Below are positions 51,028-61,394 of a stretch of DNA of 64,000 nt, piece by piece. The first letter of the stretch is position 1. The number at the start of each line of letters is the position of its first letter. The stretch spans positions 11,724,154 to 11,788,153 of the forward strand of contig NC_087091.1 of assembly GCF_963855985.1 (NCBI RefSeq). Reading direction: 5' to 3'. Position numbers and translations under genes: made by a program. This DNA is from Ostrinia nubilalis. Lineage: Eukaryota; Arthropoda; Insecta; Lepidoptera; Crambidae. The notes beneath the pieces are model-generated. The model made no database searches and was not told the origin of the DNA. It was given only the letters and a program-made list of their open reading frames with translations.

Positions 51028-51237
51028 CTCATTTCTTTTTGTATTTTGTAGACAGCAGTTATGTATCTAGAAAACTGGACCGAAATTGAAAAATTTTACT
51101 CGACTTGGAGGTTGCACTACCGTGCCCCCAAATCTCATTTCTTTTTGTATTTTGTAGACAGCAGTTATGTATCTAGAAAACTGGACCGAAATTGAAAAAT
51201 TTTACTCGACTTGGCGGTTGCACTACCGTGCCCCCAA
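51026..51237 (+). repeat. Two tandem copies of a 106-bp unit
   Basis: Units 51026-51131 and 51132-51237 both start ATCTCATTTCTTTTTGTATT and end with CTACCGTGCCCCCAA. I see one difference (GGAGG against GGCGG). They begin at the edge of the perfect hairpin. Confidence 0.9.
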
Positions 51238-51757
51238 ATATTTTAGTTTTTCCTTGATTCATACACCAAACACTACTTATATTCCAAATTTGAAGCTTCT
51301 AGGTCTGCTAGAAGTGCCTTAGAATTTTGATGATCGGTGAGTCAGTCAGTGAGTCAGTGAGTGACAAAATTAAACAAAATTAAGTAACTTTGACCCGTTA
51401 TAATTCTTAAACTACTGGTTCAAATTGAATGAAAATTTAAATATACCGTGTCTTTACAATGCCTGCATAGCTAATGAAAATTCAGCCTTCTAGTTTTATC
51501 CACAACGAAGTTACAGGCAGTCGAAAATGGCCTGAATTGCTTCGAGAAAAGGATGGTACGGCCGTGCCGCTTTTTTGCTCGACTTGGTGGGGGCACTGCC
51601 GTGCCCCCAGATCATGCAGCATTTGGACCTCGCGTCTACGTATTGCCATCTGGCGGATTTTCCAATCGCGAAAACCCTCATTGAATTCTTCTTCTTTTGT
51701 TGAAGAATCAAATAAAAAAAAAACTTAACTACAAGAATAAGCGAACATAACGACATA

Positions 51758-52020
51758 CAGGGTGTTAGGTAAATGGGTATATGAGCCGACACTAGCCCAT
51801 GTTAACATAGTCATATAAATGGTATGGTGAAGTCAGAAAATTGATATCTTCATTTTAATTATTTTAATTTTCATACAAATCGGATTTTATAAAATTTATT
51901 TTGTATGAAAATTAAAAAATTAAAATGATGATATCAAATTTCTGACTTCACCATACCATTTATATGACCATGTTAACATGGGCTAGTGTCGGCTCATATA
52001 CCCATTTACCTAACACCCTG
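51758..52020. mobile_element. Intact palindromic MITE (CAGGGTGTTAGGTAAATGGG), 263 bp
   Basis: Arms of about 122 bp are nearly exact reverse complements around a short AT-rich loop. TA flanks it at 51756-51757 and 52021-52022. It is the intact relative of the split copy at 17484-19048. Confidence 0.9.
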
Positions 52021-52545
52021 TATACAAGGTTTCCCAAAAAGTACTGTCAAGCCGAAGCCCAGAGGTAGGTATCACTAGGGCTACCCGAATACTCGATTTT
52101 TTCAAGTTATTTATAATTTTCAGATGATTTATGATGATGATGAAAATCTTTATCATATTTCAAAAACCGGGATAAAATCTATCCTACGTCCTTTCCCGGG
52201 ACTCAACCATTATTTACTATTATTTATTTATAAAATATAGGTTATTAGGTACTCAATACACAAATCGGCTGAACCATTTAAGAACCTAGTAAGAGCAGCG
52301 GAGTAAATTTTACAGGAGCGCGAAAAAACACATTTTCGTTTACCATACTGGTATACTCAAACTTTTGAAAACTTTTTGATGTTTATTTTGAAGCTTAATA
52401 ATTTAACTTTATATTTTACAATAAATTAATTAATTAACTTTTAAATAGCAAGTTTTATGGCCCTTACTAACACTCAAATGGTTTTCTTTTTTTTTTTACT
52501 TCGTAAAAACCAGAATCCAAACCTAGTATGAGCGCACTTACTAGG

Positions 52546-53298
52546 TTTTATAGCCTGACCAGGAACATAAAAACCCTCGCCATGTTGCGGAAAACTAATG
52601 GTACTAATTTCTTTTAATGGCAACAGTAACTGAAAACTTCATTGGCATGTCACCTTGCATGTCAGTCTATTGCTGTCAAAGTGTAAACAAACTTTATTTT
52701 AAATGTGCGCAATTGATTTTGTGAATTAAATTGCTAAAATCTTTTTATAGTCGTGAAATAAAAGTGGTTCACAATGTGTTAAAGTATTTGTCGAAGAGAA
52801 ATACTAAGGGTTCGGACAATATTTTCATTGAATAATGTTTCCGACAAAGGTTGTCAAATTGACTGACATGTTCATCGTATAGTACAGTCCACTATGAAAA
52901 TTAGCTGTGGTTTGTTTCAAATACCTATTTTAAAGTTTTTTGTCACTTCCTAAGTGTTGAATTTTATGGAATTGGGAAAGAAGTACCGAGTTTGAAGCGT
53001 TCATGAGCAGACATTGCAGTTGAATATTCAAGTTCTGAATTTGATTATTGATAAATAATCAAATAAATCCTACTAACTCGATTGATGGTTTCATTTAATT
53101 TATTTAAACCAGGTTACCTATAATAATATTTTTTCGTTAATTTATGAAAATATCAAATTAGCCCGTAATCCTGAATCCTGATACATAAAGTTAGCCTATT
53201 AATTTAACACAGGTACGACTGTACTCAGTGTTGCACTATCAAATGCAATTGACGCGCCTCTATGCCAGGGTTTTTATGTTCCTGGTCAGGCTATAAAA
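52546..53298. mobile_element. 753-bp TIR element (TTTTATAGCCTGACCAGG ends)
   Basis: A perfect 32-bp terminal inverted repeat begins TTTTATAGCCTGACCAGGAA. The interior has no coding frame. A TA target within the TTTTATA is possible but cannot be separated from the repeat. It lies directly against the RTE relic. Confidence 0.8.
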
Positions 53299-53329
53299 TG
53301 GTTATTGGGGTCAGGGTCCATTTCAATCT

Positions 53330-54710
53330 TACCATAGGTTGGTCAAAACAGGAAGTGATCACCGAATGGTAAGAGGCACATTGAATATCAGACCCAAGCT
53401 GGAGAGGCGTCGACTGATGAAGTCTACGCTCCACCCAGCGCCCATCCAACTCCAAAACCCCGAAACCTTTCAGCTCGAGTTGCAAAATCGTTTCGAATGC
53501 CTAGGAGACTGTGATAATGTGGACGAATACAATGACAGGTTCGTGGAAATTGTCCAAACGACTGGGTCTAAGTTCTTTAAAACCGTCGTTCAAAAGGAAC
53601 CAAAAAGATCTCTGACCTGAAGAGAGACGGAACTTGGTTCTGCAGTCCTCTGAAGATGCTGCTCAGTATCGGCATCTTAACAGACAGATCTCCAAGTCTT
53701 TGACTCACGACCTACGCCAATTTAATACAGATCGTATTAAAGAGGCGATTGAGCGTACCAAAGGCTCTAGTGTTCGCAAGGGATCTGTCTGTTGGCCAAA
53801 GCCAACTGACCAAGCTGAAGACCGAGGATGGCAAAGACATCTCGTTGGGGCCTGAGTTATTGGAAGAGATTGAGAAGTTCTACGGACAACTATACACGAG
53901 TGTATGTATACCTGTCACAAATCTAGCCGGAGAGCCAAGAGCTAGATTGACCCGACACTACACCGAAGATATCCCGGACGTCAGTCTGTACGAGATTAGA
54001 ATGGCTCTCAAACAGCTGAAAAACAACAAGGCACCGGGTGATGATGGAATCACGGCTGAGCTTCTAAAAGCAGGCGGAACGCCGGTAAAAGGATCTTCAG
54101 AGGCTGTTCGATTCCGTCATACTCGAGGGAAAAACGCCTACGGCATGGCACAGAAGTGTGGTGATACTCTTCTTAAAAAAAGACGACAAAATCTTGTTAA
54201 AACTATAGACCCATCTCACTTCTGAGCCATGTCTACGTCCGAAACTATCCACCACCGCCGTGGAAGATGTTTTCAAGCTTCTGGACTGGAGCGGATTCGG
54301 CATAAATATCAACGGCGAGTATATCACCCACCTTCGTTTCGCGGACGATATCGTAGTCATGGCTGAGACCGTGGAGGATCTAAGCACAATGCTCGATGGC
54401 CTCAGTAGAGCCTCTCAACAAGTGGGTCTTAAAATGAACATGGACAAGACAAAAATCATGTCAAATACCCGTGTTTTACCCACTCCTCTGAAGGTTGGAG
54501 ACACTACACTCGAAGTTGTTGAATTATGTATAGGTACCTAGCACAAACAGTCCAGTTAGGTAGGTCCAACTTCGAGAAAGAGGTCAATCGTCGAATCCAA
54601 CTCGGCTGGGTAGCGTTCGGGAAGCTTCGCAATATTCTCACGTCTGAAATACCGCAGTGTCTCAAGACAAAAGTCTTTGATCAGTGTGTGTTGCCAGTGA
54701 TGCTAGGTTT
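53330..54710 (+). pseudogene. Frameshifted, deleted RTE-clade LINE endonuclease/reverse transcriptase relic
   Basis: Frames shift several times. In order one sees the end of the AP endonuclease (GSDHRMVRGTLNIRP); a linker (HLNRQISKSLTHDLRQFNTD); RT block LKNNKAPGDDGITAELLKAG; AWHRSVVILFLKKDD in another frame; a deletion; the catalytic block LRFADDIVVMAETVEDLSTM with the YADD-type motif as FADD; ASQQVGLKMNMDKTKIM; and the thumb FEKEVNRRIQLGWVAFGKLR to CVLPVM. The order and wording fit the RTE clade. It lacks the start and the C-terminal end, so it is inactive. It sits inside the giant TIR element. Confidence 0.87.
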
Positions 54711-55023
54711 TTTATGGTCGGGAGGTGGGTGGACACGAATTTTCATTTCCCAGTAAGGCACATTGACCATTATAAAACCTAGTATTTTCATGCACTTACT
54801 AGGTTTCGAAATGGTTTATGTTACTTACTGGTTTTTTAAAATGGTCAAATTGGGTTTATGGTGTAGTTACTAGGTTTGGAGTCCCTTGCCTTTTAGGCTT
54901 CTAGTTGTTTGATCGCAATTTCTGTCTTTGTATTCGGTAGGTACCTTAATATTATGTAGCTTTATGATAAAAAACGAAAATCTGAAAACATGTTCCTTAC
55001 TAGGTTCTTAAATGGTTCAGCCG
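54711..55023. other. Subterminal region of the giant element with repeated TTACTAGGTT motifs
   Basis: TTACTAGGTTTCGAAATGG (54797), TTACTGGTTTTTTAAAATGG (54823), TTACTAGGTTTGG (54868) and TTACTAGGTTCTTAAATGG (54997) repeat here. Counterparts lie at 52268-52290 (reverse), 52457 and 52537 on the left side. They could be transposase-binding subterminal repeats. That function is inferred from position only. Confidence 0.55.
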
Positions 55024-55831
55024 AAATCAGCCGGCTCCTAGTCTAAAATTCTTATAATCGAAATTAAATGATTTAAACTACAAACAAAAATGATTCAAAC
55101 GCTACTAGTTTTTAGGTTCAAATTCGACTGCTCTAGTGGACGCACGGAACGGCAACGTCGCAGTCGACCCACATTATTTGAATTATTTGGCGGGAAAATA
55201 GTTTTTGGCTTTTAATTCTGAAACGAAGAGGCCTAGAGATTTGAAATTATGTCTCGTGTGTACTTTAATTATAACGAATTATTTGATCTTTAAAACGCAA
55301 CTCTAACTTATACGGTTTTAATAATCCACCGTGTGTTACGTGTCACCAGCTTACACATACATATCGGTTCGTTGTTCGAAAACGGTTCGAGATAAAGCTT
55401 TGAAAGATTTGAAGTCGGGTTTTTTTATTCGACTTTAATTTATGAGATATAAAACATTGATGTAGCTTAAATATTTACAAAGATACAGATGTGTAAGCTG
55501 GAGACACGGTACTCCAGCTCGCACATAGTTTTTTGATCGTGGTTTTAACAGTATTTGAGCTAAAGTCTTGAAAAGTGGAAAGCCTACTATTTGGATTCGA
55601 CTGTAATTTTTGAGGTATAATACATTATCGTAGCATAAATATTTACGAAGATACAGATGTGTCAGCTGGGGACACGTGTCCTCAGCTTACACACAGAAAA
55701 CAACTCATAGTTATGAAGTTCTAATGGCTCTAATTGAATGACTGAGAGGTTTGATGACTCTAATTAGGCTTTTATTGATGGTATACTTGGAATTGCTCTA
55801 GGGCCAATGAGGAAGTTGGAGACATTCAGGT
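55024..55831 (-). repeat. Right 808-bp terminal inverted repeat of the giant element
   Basis: Reverse complement of 49523-50330, with about ten differences clustered towards the inner end. It is followed directly by the 9-bp duplication CTTGCAAAT at 55832-55840. Confidence 0.9.
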
Positions 55832-55853
55832 CTTGCAAATGACATTTCAGAGT

Positions 55854-57388
55854 TTTCCAACGTGGCAAAAATGGGAACCAGCGATCAGTGGGTCTAGTCA
55901 AAACGCACTTTAAAATCGCAAACCCATCGCAAACCAGTCGCAAACAAATAAACAAATCGCAAAAGAGGTCGATAACAAAAAAGGCTAAGTCAAACGGCAA
56001 AAAATCGAATCGCAAAGCCCTGCCTATCGATAATCGAAAGACTGGATTGAAATTTCCCATACAAAGGCTTAGCCAACATGCATTTAAGACTCAATCAAAA
56101 TCGAATCGAATCGCAACACCCGCCATTTTCATTGCGATTACTAAAACCCCGGTGATAAGGTTGCATTCGATCGAAAACCAATAGGGTGAGTTGCACCACC
56201 TAACTTTAAACGTAACTATGACGTTAACCGGTGTTTTTTGTATGGAGTTTGACAGATTTTAGACGTTTGTCAAAGTTAAACTAAGATGGAGCAACCCACC
56301 CTAAGGCTGTTTTGACATATCCGTATCGCGATGTCGTTTTGACAGCTAGTTTGACAGCGAAGCATAGACGTAAACAGAGAGCAGAAAGAAGGAAGAAACT
56401 AATTTAAAAAAAAAGCTAGAAAAAGTAAAAACAATCGCAAAGTCATAGACATTTTTTAACTTTTATTCGATTTTGAATGAACTTTTATATCGCCGCGTCG
56501 TTGGTGGTTCAATGTGCATTTTGGCTGCCATTTTCCGATCGAATCGAATCACTGGTGACGCGGCGACTGACATTAGTGAAAACTTCCCATTGGTTTGCGA
56601 TGGCATTTTGACTAGACCCACGGCGGGTCTAGTCAAAACGCACTTTAAAATCGCAAACCAGTCGCAAACAAAATAAATAAACAAATCGCAAAAGAGGTCG
56701 ATAACAAAAAAGGCTTAGTCAAACGGCAAAAAATCGAATCGCAAAGCCCTACCTATCGATAATCGAAAGACTGGATTGAAATTTCCCATACAAAGGCTTA
56801 GCCAACATGCATTTAAGACTCAATCAAAATCGAATCGAATCGCAACACCCGCCATTTTCATTGCGATTACTAAAACCCCGGTGATAAGCTTCGATTCGAT
56901 CGAAAACCAATAGGGTGAGTTGCACCACCTAACTTTGACCGTAACTATGACGTTAACCGGTGTTTTTTGTATGGAGTTTGACAGATTTTAGACGTTTGTC
57001 AAAGTTAAACTAAGATGGTGCAACCCACCCTAAGGCTGTTTTGACAAATCCGTATCGCGATGTCGTTTTGACAGTTAGTTTGACGGCGAAGCATAGACGT
57101 AAACAGAGAGCAGAAAGAAGGAAGAAACAAATTAAAAAAAAAAGCTAAAAAAAGTAAAAACAATCGCAAAGTCATAGACATTTTTTAACTTTTATTCGAT
57201 TTTGAATGAACTTTTATATCGGCGCCGCGTCGTTGGTGGTTCAATGTGCATTTTGGCTGCCATTTTCCGATCGAATCGAATTACTGGTGACGCGGCGACT
57301 GACATTAGTGAAAACTTCCTATTGGTTTGCGATGGCATTTTGACTAGACCCGCAGATCGCTGGTTCCGATTTTTGCCATGTTGGAAAC
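55854..57388. mobile_element. TIR element whose body is duplicated in tandem
   Basis: The outer inverted ends read TTTTCCAACGTGGCAAAAAT then GGAACCAGCGATC. Inside are two direct copies of about 730 bp (55890-56619 and 56625-57351), separated by ACGGC. Each starts GGGTCTAGTCAAAACGCAC and ends with an inverted GACTAGACCC. Copies are about 96 percent identical by eye. Each holds the same 118-bp TA-flanked MITE (GGGTGAGTTGCACCA; 56184-56301 and 56913-57030), so that MITE was present before the duplication. No coding capacity. Confidence 0.8.
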
Positions 57389-57773
57389 CATATAGTTGAA
57401 CGATGGTAGCGCCCCCCTGTCATTGAGTTTGGTGGGACAGTTCAGCGTGGGTCATCTATAGGATGGTTTTTGAGGTTTTCCGCCAAATTCTACATCAAAA
57501 ATTCAAACCTGACAGATCGTTTTTAAATGGCAAATAGACCTGTTCCAAGGCCGTGAACTAATTTAAAAAATAACTTTAGCTAAGTGATGTGCACAAGTAT
57601 TCGATTAACCTGTCTCTCAATGGAATAAATCGATTGTCATTATGATCAAAATCGATGTCATTCTTTCATGTTATATTAAATCATTATTTTCCGATTGATT
57701 TATCTCTGTCGCCTATAATAATAAAAAGTTACTCATGTGTTATTGAATACTAAATGGAGGGAAGTTAAATAAT
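57389..57773. other. AT-rich flank of the LTR-like element
   Basis: No gene. The segment beginning AAGTGATGTGCACAAG (57588) is weakly inverted against GCACATCACTAA near 62455, a possible outer hAT-type element end that is listed as a finding. Confidence 0.4.
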
Positions 57774-57777
57774 AATA

Positions 57778-59366
57778 TGTCGGCGCCGGACACAGATGCT
57801 GCAAATTATTATTGATGATTAATAGTACCAATCTTAATATTATGTTATCTGTATAAATCTGTAGAGCAGAAGGTTTGTGATTCCTAAACGTAACACCCGA
57901 CTGATGCGCAGAAAAAGATAACTGTCAATCAGTTGTGTCATGTCAAGTGTGAGCAGGCGGCTACGAGGTTATCTTTGAAAGCGTGTTGAGTTTGGTGGAA
58001 CGTTAAATTGTAGGAAAAGTGATTGTCAACCATCCAAGATATTATCTCCTTGCCCGTTAACCCACGCCAATGGAGATTCCACCCCTAGAGTTCCTTCTGA
58101 TAGAGACCCAGTGCCTTTATCAGAAGTGGGATTCGAAGGGCACTATTCAAAGGAGATAAATCTTTCAGCATGCACACCTACGCTACGCAACTCATCAAGT
58201 TTTACATGGATGGATGGAGGATGCTGACTCAGACATTTGAGAGTTGGTGCAGGTTGACGGAAATTATTGTGATTGACGTAAACTGGAAGGGTCTTTGAGT
58301 GAGTTGAGGGGGCCGGGCAAAGGGCGCCCGGGCCACCCTGTTTCCGTGGTTGAAGGGGCTGTTTACGCCCGGGCCACGCTGATTTTATTTTATTTATTAT
58401 TCATTATTGAGCAATTACATATTTGATCCAAATAGCGTCCTAAATCCTTTTTAGGTTTGTCTAGACACTATTGTTCTCTAACTGATGTAATGTTGGTTTC
58501 CTGGTCGCACGGCTGCATGCCTGGATCAGCAGTAGTAGTGGTGCGGTTTGAGGTAAATGGTTGAAGGAGCCTTGGCTTAAGCCTTGCGCATCGGGCCATG
58601 TTACCTAAACCCTGGTTTCCTGGTCGAAGGGGCCTCACGCCCGGGCCAGCTGTAATGTTTTGGTTTCCTGGTCGAAGGGGCTTCGCGCCCGGGCCAGCTG
58701 TAATGTTTTGGTTTCCTGGTCGAAGGGGCCTCACGCCCGGGCCAGCTGTAATGTGTTGGTTTCCTGGTCGGGCCTGACGCCCGGGCCAGCTGTAATGTTT
58801 TGGTTTCCTGGTCGGGCTTCGCGCCCGGGCCAGCTGTAATGGTTTGGTTTCCTGATCGAGGGTCATCACGCCCTGATCAGCTGTATTTATTGTGATTCTA
58901 CGATCTGATATTCGCACGCTCTGTAGTCAGGAATGGACGAGCTGTGATAATAAGAAATTGAATGTTTACAGATGGACAAACCCTGGACTAAGCGCACGAG
59001 GCCGTGCGATAGTCAGGCTGGCCGTGTCGGCGCCGGACACAGATGCTGCAAATTATTATTGATGATTAATAGTACCAATCTTAATATTATGTTATCTGTA
59101 TAAATCTGTAGAGCAGAAGGTTTGTGATTCCTAAACGTAACACCCGACTGATGCGCAGAAAAAGATAACTGTCAATCAGTTGTGTCATGTCAAGTGTGAG
59201 CAGGCGGCTACGAGGTTATCTTTGAAAGCGTGTTGAGTTTGGTGGAACGTTAAATTGTAGGAAAAGTGATTGTCAACCATCCAAGATATTATCTCCTTGC
59301 CCGTTAACCAACGCCAATGGAGATTCCACCCCTAGAGTTCCTTCTGATAGAGACCCAGTGCCTTTA
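57778..59366. mobile_element. Young non-coding LTR-like element (TRIM-type), 1,589 bp
   Basis: Direct repeats 57778-58119 and 59025-59366 are both 342 bp, start TGTCGGCGCCGGACACAG and end CAGTGCCTTTA. They differ by one base in my reading. AATA flanks both sides (57774-57777 and 59367-59370). Just after the left repeat, TCAGAAGTGGGATTCGAA (58120-58137) resembles the complement of a tRNA T-arm/acceptor region and may be the primer site, though the usual TGG is missing. There is no purine tract before the right repeat and the repeats do not end in CA, so the LTR class is tentative. The 905-bp interior has no gag or pol. Confidence 0.72.
58614..58890. repeat. Tandem 48/44-bp GC-rich hairpin repeat, about six units
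   Basis: Units start at 58614, 58662, 58710, 58758, 58802 and 58846, the last degenerate. Each reads GGTTTCCTGGTCG, then a GCGCCCGGGCCAG core, then CTGTAATG. The core CTGG...CCAG and its inner bases can fold into a hairpin. Earlier degenerate units lie at about 58310-58380 and 58487. A minus-strand 149-codon frame with GPG and RPGNQ repeats crosses it, but 44-bp units change the frame, so protein coding is unlikely. Confidence 0.88.
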
Positions 59367-59560
59367 AATATAATAAGTGAGTCAGTCAGACGTCAATACC
59401 GAAGAAATTATCTTCGAGGTTTAATAAAACTTGTCAACATTATAATAATATTTTGCCCTGATTCCAGCCAACTGTGCTTTTGCCGGTCATTACCGCCCAA
59501 AAGGCGAAAGGGTTTTTGTTGATCTTTTTTTTTTAATAATAATATAACCGCATGGACAGA

Positions 59561-60482
59561 TATAGGTGTACCAGAATCTCATGGCAAATAGGGAAAATAA
59601 ACTTTGTTGAGAGCAATACTGGGGAAATTGGAATAAACGATCTTGATACTGTTTAATTTTTTATTTTTATGACTTTAATATTAATGAACATGAAGTACGA
59701 ATATACATTTTAGGTAGGTATGTGTATGAAGAATGTTGTTATATATCAGGTTTTTTTTAACATAGGAAAATGTCTTGAAAAATAAATAAATCGTATATTA
59801 CTTTAAGTAACTAATTTCATTATGCATCATTCTTTTAACTTATCACTTCATTCAGAACTAGAAAACGATTCTAAGAACTCCACTTGCATTTCTTGTTCTT
59901 CAATAGATGATCAAGATAAAGAGGTATTGTAAATAAATTGATCTTCCAGCATTTCAATGGCGAAGTTTCCTGATGTTAAAAACACTACATTTCTCTGAAT
60001 GGGATTAAAATACAACGTATTGTTCCTTTTGATATCCCATAACTCTAGGGTATTAATACGACCACATAATAGGATCGAATGGCATATTTAATATTTTTCA
60101 ATTCATTAATTTTTTTCATTTTAATTTTTCAAACAAATTAATTCGCCAAAAATAATAATAAATAGTTGGGTAATAAACTAAATGTATCAAAACATTTCAG
60201 TCCAACTTACTGTCAACTCGACGACGCGCTTTAAAATCAGATATTGACTTTGAATTATGCCTTATTTTACAATTCACATTGAAAACAATATGACTTGCTT
60301 GAGCTTTTTCGACTTTTTCACAAAAATAACAAATAGTCAAGAAGAGATTACAAAATTTTTGCAGCGGCTGACAGATTTCATAATTTTCTTTGACAAGTGA
60401 CAACTAAACCATAGACAATTGCCATATGAAAAACACACTTTTCCAATATTTTTGTTTGCCATGAGATTCTGGTAGACCTATA
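59561..60482. mobile_element. TIR element (TATAGGTGTACCAGAATCTC), copy A
   Basis: TATAGGTGTACCAGAATCTC at the left is inverted against GAGATTCTGGTAGACCTATA at the right. The interior has no recognisable protein. The copy at 61395-62286 is the same element in the opposite orientation. Confidence 0.82.
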
Positions 60483-60693
60483 GTGGCGAGCTGTAGGTGC
60501 GTGGTGACACCTCGGACCCCGATCTCCAGAGGGCCTGGATTGATTTGACCCTCGCCTCCTGGCTTGCCTTGACCGGCCGGCCAGGAGTGAAGTAGCAAGA
60601 GCAGATCCTATGCTCCAGGTTGGAAGGGTAAAATCATAAAATGTCATGACGCCGGAGGCATGCTGACCGATAACACAGTCTCACCTCTCGACC
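60483..60693. other. GC-rich segment, probable fragment of an unassigned element
   Basis: It is GC-richer than its surroundings (for example GACCCTCGCCTCCTGGC and GACCGGCCGGCCAGGAG). It resembles a LINE 3-prime region in composition, but I cannot assign it. Confidence 0.35.
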
Positions 60694-61104
60694 AGGCATG
60701 TTATGGATATCCGTAACCGTAACTTTCGGATATCCAAAATTTAATAAATCCAAAATATCCGTAACCGTAACCATAACCGATTCAAAGATTTCGGATAGTT
60801 TCGGATGTAGGCACAGCCAAGCAGTTTAATGATTGCATTTTGAAGTACATGAGTTTTTTCCCATAAAATAAAAGCTGATTTATAAGACCAGAAGAAGGTG
60901 ACAGATGCCATAGAAATCTCTTCTGTACCCATTCTATTCGTAAGGCATGAACGGCATTTAGTTATCCAACAGGATAACTATTGGAATTTGCATTCTATAC
61001 TTAGCAGTAGCACAGATATGCGTAACCGAAACCAATAAGATATTATTCCAATATCCGTAACCGTATCCATAACCGAAACTACATAATTATCCATAACATC
61101 CCTA
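60694..61104. mobile_element. hAT-like non-autonomous element rich in CCGTAACCGTAACC
   Basis: CAGGCATGTTATGGATA at the left is inverted against TATCCATAACATCCCTA at the right. Short blocks of CCGTAACCGTAACC repeat near both ends. The flanks CTCTCGAC and CTCTCCTC agree at six of eight bases, consistent with a decayed 8-bp hAT duplication. Confidence 0.55.
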
Positions 61105-61394
61105 CTCTCCTCGACAACTTTAGCCGTTTACACCAATGGATGCTGCCCTCGCTGCCATCTGGAAGCTTATAATGGGGCAGCCCATTTGGAGTAACGGCAG
61201 AAGGAGCGTTATTATCAAAATGAAACATTTGATATGGCAGGCATCCCGCAAATTATTATAGGTATTACTTTCTTTCATCTAACTAAATGAATCCGCTATG
61301 GGTTTTAAAATTGAAATTAACCGTCGTGACCGTGACGTAATAGTGTGAACACAATTTCAGTTACTTTCCCTTCCCTTACCCGTGCGTTTCTAAC

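Larger units (their letters stand above)
50326..52264. mobile_element. Nested inverted-repeat element inside the giant element
   Basis: GATTTGTGTATTGAGTACCT at the left is inverted against AGGTACTCAATACACAAATC at the right, about 40 bp in all. In the right arm of the giant element the sequence reads straight through GCTGATTTCGGCTGAACC, so this block is a later insertion. It contains a second pair of inverted blocks (about 50593-50655 and 51617-51682), the perfect hairpin 50707-51027, the duplication 51026-51237 and the palindromic MITE 51758-52020. A clear target duplication was not found. Confidence 0.7.
49523..55831. mobile_element. 6,309-bp element with 808-bp terminal inverted repeats and 9-bp target duplication
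   Basis: The element runs from ACCTGAATGTCTCCAACTTC to the exact reverse complement. It is flanked by CTTGCAAAT at 49514-49522 and 55832-55840. The terminal repeats (49523-50330 and 55024-55831) differ at only about ten positions. Inside the repeats a TTACTAGGTT-AAATGG motif recurs near both ends. No transposase was found. The interior consists of other mobile elements: a nested inverted-repeat element (about 50326-52264), a 753-bp TIR element (52546-53298) and an RTE relic (53330-54710). Long TIRs with a 9-bp duplication fit Mutator-like or Foldback elements. The superfamily remains an inference. Confidence 0.9.

Noticed and set aside
58468..58917. 149-codon minus-strand frame with GPG/RPGNQ repeats, resembling a collagen-like protein
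   Set aside because: Units of 44 bp shift the frame relative to 48-bp units, so the repeat peptide is not maintained. It overlaps a DNA minisatellite inside an LTR-like element.
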